Positions 59,099 to 64,000 of a DNA stretch of 64,000 nt are shown one piece after another (positions within the stretch are counted from its first letter, which is position 1; every line of letters starts with the position of its first letter). The DNA comes from Neobacillus niacini NBRC 15566 (GTDB lineage Bacteria; Bacillota; Bacilli; Bacillales; Cytobacillaceae). The DNA is taken from assembly GCF_001591505.1 (NCBI RefSeq), contig NZ_BCVA01000018.1, forward strand, positions 1 to 64,000, read 5' to 3'. Position numbers and translations under genes: made by a program. Below the pieces are notes generated by a model. That model had not been told where the DNA came from. It worked only from the letters and a program-made list of their open reading frames with translations, and ran no database searches.

Positions 59099-59618
59099 TT
59101 ATGAAGGACGAATCTCGATGGGCAATCTAAAGATTCGTCTTTCATAACGCCTATGAAGGACTAATCCTAATGGGGAAGCTTCTGATTCGTCTTTCATCCT
59201 GGCTATAAAGGACAAATCTCCATGAGGAATCTTATGATTTGTCCTTCATCACGGCTATGAAGGACAAATCTCCATGAGGAATCTTCTGATTAGTCCTTCA
59301 TCCTGGCTATGAAGGACTAATCTCCATGAGGAATCTTCTGATTAGTCCTTCATCCTGCCTATGAAGGACAAATCTCCATGGGGAAGCTTCTGATTTGTCT
59401 TTCATCATGGCTACAAAGGACAAATCTCCATAAGGAATCTTCTGATTAGTCCTTCATCCTGGCTATGAAGGACAAATCTCCATGAGGAATCTTATGATTA
59501 GTCTTTCATCCTGGCTATGAAGGACAAATCTCCATGAGGAATTTTCTGATTTGTTTTTCATCCTGGCTATGAAGGACAAATCTCCATAAGGAATCTTAAG
59601 ATTAGTCCTTCATAACGC
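59099..59618. repeat. Tandem array 1: ten 52-bp palindromic units
   Basis: Ten units start at exact 52-bp steps (59099, 59151, 59203 ... 59567) with no indels. Each has a left arm ATGAAGGACNAATC, a 17-base centre TCCATGAGGAATCTTCT (with variants) and a right arm GATTNGTCCTTCAT, so every unit folds into a 13-14 bp hairpin; units are joined by CCTGGCT-type linkers. The N in each arm is A, T or G (left) and T, A or C (right); some units pair there and others do not. The first and last units both end in ATAACGCC. It separates the isomerase from the aldolase of the salvage pathway. Confidence 0.9.
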
Positions 59619-59643
59619 CTATAAACTAAAGTTAAACAACAAA

Positions 59644-59649
59644 TTGACA
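59644..59649 (+). promoter_or_regulatory. Likely -35 of aldolase promoter
   Basis: A perfect TTGACA follows the repeat array, 76 bp before the aldolase start. The -10 is unclear (GATTAT at 59667-59672 with a 17-bp spacer is the best fit). With a terminator before the array, the aldolase needs its own promoter. Confidence 0.45.
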
Positions 59650-59724
59650 GAACATCCATAAAATAAGATTATTGGTATGGATAAAAAATAAGTAGATCTG
59701 GTTGCAAAAAAGGAGCCTTAACTT

Positions 59725-60444
59725 ATGCAGGATAACAAAAAGTACGATTCTGATCATCAAGCAAAAGAAATGATCTGTGAAATCGGAAGACGGGTTTATA
59801 ATCGAAATTATGTAGCAGCAAATGACGGAAATATCTCCGTAAAAGTGGGTCCTAATGAAATTTGGACAACACCAACTGGAGTAAGCAAAGGCTATATGAC
59901 TCCTGACATGATGGTGAAAATGGACCTTTCAGGTAAAGTCCTTGCCGGAGATTTAAAACCTTCATCCGAAGTCAAAATGCACCTAAGAGTTTACAATGAA
60001 AACCCAGAAGTCAATGCAGTCGTTCATGCGCATCCTCCGATTGCAACATCCTTTGCAATAGCTGGAACTCCCCTTGATAAACCAGTTTTACCAGAGGCTA
60101 TTGTGTTGTTAGGGAATGTACCTGTTGCCCCGTATGCTTTACCGGGAACACAAGAAGTGCCGGATTCCATTGCTCCTTATTGCAACACACACAATGCTGT
60201 CCTTTTGGCCAACCATGGGGCACTTACATGGGGAAGAGACCTGATGGAAGCTTACTTCCGAATGGAATCTCTTGAGCATTATGCGAACATTCTTATGCAC
60301 TCTACCTATATTTTAAAAAAGGCAAATGAATTAAATAACGCGCAAATTGCTGACTTGATAAAGATACGAGAATCGATGGGGATAAAAGCTGGCGGCGTAC
60401 CGATAAGTGAAGAGGATAGGAAAGCTGAAGAAGAGAATAAATAA
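59725..60444 (+). CDS. Class II aldolase, probable 5-deoxyribulose-1-P aldolase
   Basis: A 239-residue class II aldolase/adducin-family enzyme like FucA/AraD. GNISVKV is near residue 34, the metal-binding HAHPP near 97 and the third His in LLANHGALTWG near 160. It should cleave 5-deoxyribulose-1-phosphate or methylthioribulose-1-phosphate to DHAP and an aldehyde, the last step of the DHAP shunt (DrdA role). ATG 59725 follows AAAGGAGCC. It is cut off from its partner genes by a terminator and the tandem array but has the same direction. L-fuculose-phosphate aldolase is the alternative, but no fucose genes are present. Confidence 0.88.
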   Translation: MQDNKKYDSDHQAKEMICEIGRRVYNRNYVAANDGNISVKVGPNEIWTTPTGVSKGYMTPDMMVKMDLSGKVLAGDLKPSSEVKMHLRVYNENPEVNAVVHAHPPIATSFAIAGTPLDKPVLPEAIVLLGNVPVAPYALPGTQEVPDSIAPYCNTHNAVLLANHGALTWGRDLMEAYFRMESLEHYANILMHSTYILKKANELNNAQIADLIKIRESMGIKAGGVPISEEDRKAEEENK

Positions 60445-60449
60445 GAAAA

Positions 60450-60487
60450 AGAAGCAGCGTAAAACGATATGTCTTATGCTGCTTTCA
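60450..60487. terminator. Bidirectional terminator after aldolase
   Basis: AAGCAGC(G)TAA pairs with TTA(T)GCTGCTT; A-rich on the left (AAGAAAAAG), TTTC on the right. It lies between the convergent aldolase and MBL genes. Confidence 0.7.
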
Positions 60488-60488
60488 C

Positions 60489-61202
60489 TTACTTATCTAC
60501 ATGAATTTCCTGTAATTGCTTACCTGCATGTAGCAATTCAGAGATAAAAGATTCAATATCCCCAACCAGAACTCCACCGTGCCCGGTACACATAACATCC
60601 ACTTCAAATGCATTCATAGCTGTTAGTCCTTGAAGAAAAGCATTCAGCTCGTCTTTCACAACACCTCCATTGCGTAAAAATTCCAGCCATTCATGTCTAA
60701 GATCGTTTCCTGCTGAGACTAACCCATCCTTTGAAAGCGGGTCGCCAAAAAAGCAGAGGAAATCACCTGTAAAAAGAACTCTTGAGGGCTTATGGTAGAA
60801 AGCTAGCGAGCCTGGAGTATGGTGGCCAACCCAAATGTAGTCAAACTCCTGAATGACTCCGCGATCTGATAACTCAAAAAGGAACTCATCAGGTTTTGGG
60901 TACTCGATAAGGCTGCGTTCTTGTTGATGTATAAATTTCTTAGCATTTTTAAAAAGAGCTGTACCTTGTACATGATCTTCATGACCATGTGTGGCTAAAA
61001 CTAGCGTAATGGCATCTGGTGTTTTACCCAATTGTTTTAGAGCTTGAACTAAATAAGCAGAATGCTCCTCTTTGCAAGAATCAATTAATGTGATTCCATC
61101 TTCTTGTACAATAAAATAACAGTTATTATAAGAATTCCATTTAGAATCCCAAATGGCTAATACATATATATTTTCTTTTACGTTTTCAAATAGATATTCC
61201 AA
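60489..61202 (-). CDS. MBL-fold metallo-hydrolase
   Basis: A 237-residue metallo-beta-lactamase-fold protein with the HxHxDH metal motif THGHEDH (near residue 70), the second-shell His in VGHHTPGSLAFY (near 126), Asp in TGDFLCFFG and a final CTGHGG near 210. Such proteins hydrolyse thioesters (glyoxalase II type), lactones or other esters. The start is TTG 61202, 7 bases after GGGGG. Single gene, divergent from an MFS gene; the substrate is unknown. Confidence 0.88.
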   Translation of the reverse strand: MEYLFENVKENIYVLAIWDSKWNSYNNCYFIVQEDGITLIDSCKEEHSAYLVQALKQLGKTPDAITLVLATHGHEDHVQGTALFKNAKKFIHQQERSLIEYPKPDEFLFELSDRGVIQEFDYIWVGHHTPGSLAFYHKPSRVLFTGDFLCFFGDPLSKDGLVSAGNDLRHEWLEFLRNGGVVKDELNAFLQGLTAMNAFEVDVMCTGHGGVLVGDIESFISELLHAGKQLQEIHVDK

Positions 61203-61345
61203 TAACTTACCCCCTTGATAATAAAATCTTTACATAGTAAGTATATAAAATTTGGAATAGTTGAACAAATTCAAGGAGAGAATCGCAATTTAGGAAAAGA
61301 AATGAGCTGGCTCCTGTTTTATGATTTAGGTGAGGGGGAAAGAAG

Positions 61346-62584
61346 ATGAGTTTATTAAAGAAAAAAGATCCGTATCAGGTTTATATTTACACCTGTTTCT
61401 TTTCGCAATTGTTTTTTACGTTTGTATTTACCGTCAACTTGTTGTATCAAGTAGAAACCGTTCAGCTTAATCCATTGCAGTTGGTTTTAGTGGGGACGGT
61501 GTTGGAGGCAACTGTTTTCCTATTTGAAATCCCTACAGGAATTCTCTCTGATTTAAAAAGCAGAAAGCTATCTGTCGTTATTGGCTTTTTCTTAATTGGA
61601 ATCGGGTTTATGATAGAGGGAATATTTCCGGTTTTTGCGGCAGTCATTCTATCTCAAATCATTTGGGGAATCGGTTATACCTTTACAAGTGGTTCTCATC
61701 AAGCCTGGATTGCCGATGAGATAGGGGAAGAACGCGCTTCTTCAGCATTTGTCAAAGGTGCCAAGGCAGGTAATCTTGGAAAAGTTCTTGCCATTCCATT
61801 AAGTATGCTGGCAGGGTATTATCTGCTGAACCTGCCGATCGTTTTAGGCGGTATTGGGCTGGTCGTGCTATCCATCCTTTTAGTTTTCTTTATGAAGGAA
61901 GAAAATTTTAAACCTGCTGAAAAAGTGGAGAGTGTATCGGTTTGGAAGAATATTAAGGAAAATATGAGTCAAATTCTTTATTTTTCTAGAGTTAATTATC
62001 TGATGAGAGTCCTATTTCTAATTGCATTATTTTTTGGCTTATATAGCGAGGGCTTTGACCGCTTGTGGCTTCCCCACTTTATTGAGCAGTCGGGTCTATC
62101 CCATCTATCAGAAAGTCAGTTAGTTTTATTGATGGGAGGGGTTCAATTTATTGTTGTTCTCTTAACATTTGCAGCACTTCATTTTATTGATAATAGTTCT
62201 ATCCACCAGCAGCTTAAGCATATTTACGTTGCCCTCTTTATAGGGAGCATTCTAATCATTGGTGCATTAATTGGTTTTGCTTTTACTACAGCCGCTGTTG
62301 GTTTGTTGGTTTTCTATTTCATCATCCAAATTTCAAGAAGCATTATGTACCCATTAGAAAGTGTTGGGCTGAATAAAATCATCCCTGATTCTTCTACACG
62401 TGCTACCTTTTTTTCAGTTAAAGGCCAAGTAGATGCAATTGGTCAAATTGGCGGTGGTCCTGTGATTGGCGTGATTGCTTCAAACACTACAATTAAAATT
62501 GCTGTCATGGTTAGTGCGTTTATCTTAATACCTGTCCTATTTCTATATAAAAATATTATGAGAAAAACGAGTATGAGAGGGTGA
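61346..62584 (+). CDS. MFS transporter
   Basis: A 412-residue protein with 12 hydrophobic segments. The MFS loop 2-3 motif appears as GILSDLKSRKLSVVIG near residue 68 and the central cytoplasmic loop is at about 185-205. It is of the drug:proton antiporter or unknown-substrate type common in Bacillus. ATG 61346 follows GTGAGGGGGAAAGAAG. Single gene ending at a terminator, then the second repeat array. Confidence 0.88.
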   Translation: MSLLKKKDPYQVYIYTCFFSQLFFTFVFTVNLLYQVETVQLNPLQLVLVGTVLEATVFLFEIPTGILSDLKSRKLSVVIGFFLIGIGFMIEGIFPVFAAVILSQIIWGIGYTFTSGSHQAWIADEIGEERASSAFVKGAKAGNLGKVLAIPLSMLAGYYLLNLPIVLGGIGLVVLSILLVFFMKEENFKPAEKVESVSVWKNIKENMSQILYFSRVNYLMRVLFLIALFFGLYSEGFDRLWLPHFIEQSGLSHLSESQLVLLMGGVQFIVVLLTFAALHFIDNSSIHQQLKHIYVALFIGSILIIGALIGFAFTTAAVGLLVFYFIIQISRSIMYPLESVGLNKIIPDSSTRATFFSVKGQVDAIGQIGGGPVIGVIASNTTIKIAVMVSAFILIPVLFLYKNIMRKTSMRG

Positions 62585-62597
62585 GATTTCACCCACA

Positions 62598-62633
62598 GGC
62601 TGTCGAGGATATTCCCGGCAGCCATTATTTTTT
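62598..62633 (+). terminator. Terminator after MFS gene
   Basis: GGCTG(T)CG(A)GG and CC(C)GG(CAGCC)-type arms form an imperfect stem closed by GGCTG/CAGCC, followed by ATTATTTTTT. Confidence 0.7.
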
Positions 62634-62687
62634 ATAACCGTGATAATGCTAGCGTTCTTTCTAATTTGGGTGTGGCTTAAAGCGCTC

Positions 62688-63230
62688 GGATTGAGGACAA
62701 ATCATTGTGGATAGAAGGTAAGGTTAGTCCCCAATCCCCTGGATTGCGGACAATCCCTGTGGATAGGAAGTAAGATTAGTCCTTAAGAATCCCGATTGAG
62801 GACAAATCCTTGTGGATAGAAGTAAGATTAGTCCTCAAGAACCAGGATTGAGGACAAATCCTGTGGATAGGAAGTAAGATTAGTCCCCAATCCCCCGGAT
62901 TGAGGACAAATCCTTGTGGATAGAAGTAAGATTAGTCCTCAAGAACCCGAATTGAGGACTAATCCTTGTGGATAGAAGGTAAGATTTGTCCCCAATCCAC
63001 TAGTTTGAGGACAAATCCCTGTGGATAGGAGTAAGATTAGTCTCCAATCCCCCGGATTGAGGACGAATCCCTGTGGATAGACAGGAAGATTAGTCCTCAA
63101 GCGCCCGGATTGAGGACTAATCCTTGAGGATAGACAGGAAGAGTAGTCCCCAATCCCCCGGATTGAAAACAAATCCTTGTAGATAGATATTCCTCAAGCA
63201 CCTAGGTTTAGGACAAATCTTGTAATCAGG
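62688..63230. repeat. Tandem array 2: about ten 51-53-bp palindromic units
   Basis: About ten units (starts near 62688, 62741, 62794, 62845, 62897, 62949, 63003, 63054, 63107, 63160) plus a decayed last one. The unit is GGATTGAGGACNAATC, a centre CTTGTGGATAGAAGTAA and GATTAGTCCYCAA, so each forms a hairpin of 11-13 bp. It shares the arm core GGACNAATC/GATTNGTCC and the unit length with array 1 at 59.1 kb, but the centre is unrelated and indels are present. Right-hand ends switch between CCCCAATCCCCC and CCTCAAGAACCC types. No real gene lies within. Confidence 0.88.
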
Positions 63231-63283
63231 ATACCCAATTATCTTGTGAAATATTTTATGAAATATAGCTAGGTCAGACTCAC

Positions 63284-63312
63284 AAAAATGCCGAGAAAAA
63301 TCCCCTTTCTCG
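63284..63312 (-). terminator. Terminator of AraC-type gene (minus strand)
   Basis: On the minus strand CGAGAAA and TTTCTCG pair and are followed by GGCATTTTTG, 18 bp after the stop codon at 63330. Confidence 0.75.
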
Positions 63313-63329
63313 ACAATCTAAAGGATGGG

Positions 63330-64000
63330 CTAACATCTATCTTTTATGGGTATATGAATCTCCATATAGACTTTTTCGAAATCCCAGTGATGACAATGTT
63401 CATCATAGTACTCAAAGTCATATGCGGTATCATCCACTTCATAAGAGGATTGAGGGAACCAGTCCTCCAAGATATACTTCCATGTTCCTTTGATGGCTGA
63501 AGCAAACTTCTCCACTTCCACCGAAGGGGTTCTGAACACGGCATAAGTAGCTGCTGGCAGCTGCAAGGTTGTCAGCCCGCCCGGAAGCGAAGTATCTGCG
63601 TCAAATTCTACAGCAAATAAATAGGTAAACGTATCTTCTGCTGCCGTAGAACTTAAGTTAATACAGTACTCCCCATGCTTTTTAGGGGCAAGTGATTGAT
63701 ATAGCAATCTTTCAATGGATCCGTCTGCCAACCCCTCTTGATCCCAAATGGCAGGGGCGTCTCTTGTATAAGATACATTCCCCATATTAACCTCGAATGT
63801 TTTACCAGCAACTGTGAAGGACTCCCGATTTACAATCATCGGCTGCATTACAATCCCGCCTGTATTCTTTTGATGAATAGAAATCAAATCTAATTTTTGC
63901 GGTAATGATTTGGGACAATGAATTTTATATAAGCTGGGAGGACTCCCAAAGCATTTTTTAAAGGCTTTTGTAAAACCAGCGTGGGTATCAAATCCATAAT
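63330..64000 (-). CDS. AraC family regulator with GyrI-like domain, 5' truncated
   Basis: The frame runs to the window edge, so the N-terminus is missing; about 223 residues are visible. The first 30 hold the end of an AraC-type HTH (YGFDTHAGFTKAFKKCFG, SPPSLYK), followed by a GyrI-like/effector-binding domain (about 50-220; IVNRESFTVAGK start, PAATYAVFRTP near 150, DDTAYDFEYYDEHC near 195). This AraC-GyrI architecture is that of Rob/SoxS-like and BmrR-type multidrug sensors in Bacillus. An internal start near 63887 would miss the HTH and is not used. The ligand is unknown. Confidence 0.85.
   Translation of the reverse strand, partial: YGFDTHAGFTKAFKKCFGSPPSLYKIHCPKSLPQKLDLISIHQKNTGGIVMQPMIVNRESFTVAGKTFEVNMGNVSYTRDAPAIWDQEGLADGSIERLLYQSLAPKKHGEYCINLSSTAAEDTFTYLFAVEFDADTSLPGGLTTLQLPAATYAVFRTPSVEVEKFASAIKGTWKYILEDWFPQSSYEVDDTAYDFEYYDEHCHHWDFEKVYMEIHIPIKDRC

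Noticed and set aside
59099..59618. CRISPR array
   Set aside because: The whole 52-bp unit is conserved, so there are no unique spacers; the units are palindromes joined by 7-8 bp linkers, and no cas gene is in the window.
62688..63230. CRISPR array or coding repeat protein (open frame at 62939-63172, minus strand)
   Set aside because: No unique spacers; the open frame only reads the repeat, lacks a ribosome binding site and is broken by indels that change frame from unit to unit.

Overview
The window looks like chromosomal DNA of a low-GC, spore-former-type Bacillaceae (Bacillus/Neobacillus-like). Evidence: AT-rich DNA, strong AGGAGG-type ribosome binding sites with frequent TTG/GTG starts, LacI/CcpA-style operators, a class II (Firmicutes) GalT, YesL/YesM/YesN-type regulators and many stem-loop/T-run terminators. 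I see no rRNA, tRNA, CRISPR, phage or intact insertion sequence.

Layout. 0-5.6 kb: an autoregulated ABC exporter operon with a TetR gene (minus strand) and a second TetR gene next to an MMPL (RND-type) exporter. 5.7-11.5 kb: a sporulation-kinase-like histidine kinase, then a sigma-54 module for 3-hydroxybutyrate: GntP permease, 3-hydroxybutyrate dehydrogenase and a PAS-AAA+-HTH activator, with a visible -24/-12 promoter, clustered upstream half-sites and a cre. 11.6-33.4 kb: a carbohydrate locus with a YesL-like membrane protein, CUT1 ABC importer without its own ATPase, YesM/YesN two-component pair, three cytoplasmic glycan-degrading enzymes (heparinase II/III-like lyase, GH88, DUF2264), GH2 beta-galactosidase, the Leloir set galK-galE-galT-galM and a LacI-type regulator. 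33.5-43.1 kb: a P1-family peptidase, then a membrane-anchored sugar-binding sensor, histidine kinase and AraC-type response regulator upstream of mglB-mglA-mglC. 43.2-54.0 kb: mixed housekeeping genes (NRDE protein, carbamoylase-type amidase, BrnQ, DNA alkylation repair-like protein, SDR, GNAT, a membrane-fused PstS-like protein, a Gfo/Idh/MocA oxidoreductase) with several small genes. 54.2-60.4 kb: a 5-deoxypentose/methylthioribose salvage (DHAP shunt) set: RbsA/RbsC-like ABC genes, MtnK-like kinase, MtnA-like isomerase and class II aldolase. 60.5-64 kb: MBL-fold hydrolase, MFS transporter and a truncated AraC/GyrI-like regulator.

The central theme is galactose and uronate-containing glycan use: oligosaccharides enter through the CUT1 importer, are cut inside the cell by the lyase, GH88, DUF2264 and GH2 enzymes, and galactose flows through the Leloir genes; free galactose or methyl-galactosides are sensed and imported by the mgl system.

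The most unusual non-coding content is (i) two tandem arrays of about 52-bp palindromic units (59.1-59.6 and 62.7-63.2 kb) that share the core GGACNAATC...GATTNGTCC but differ in their loops, (ii) a roughly 70-nt structured repeat at 34.8 and 43.2 kb whose outer stem is kept through G-U wobble changes, (iii) a 51-bp module of two identical palindromes repeated at 0.03 and 44.05 kb, and (iv) a 182-bp MITE-like palindromic repeat inside the carbohydrate locus.
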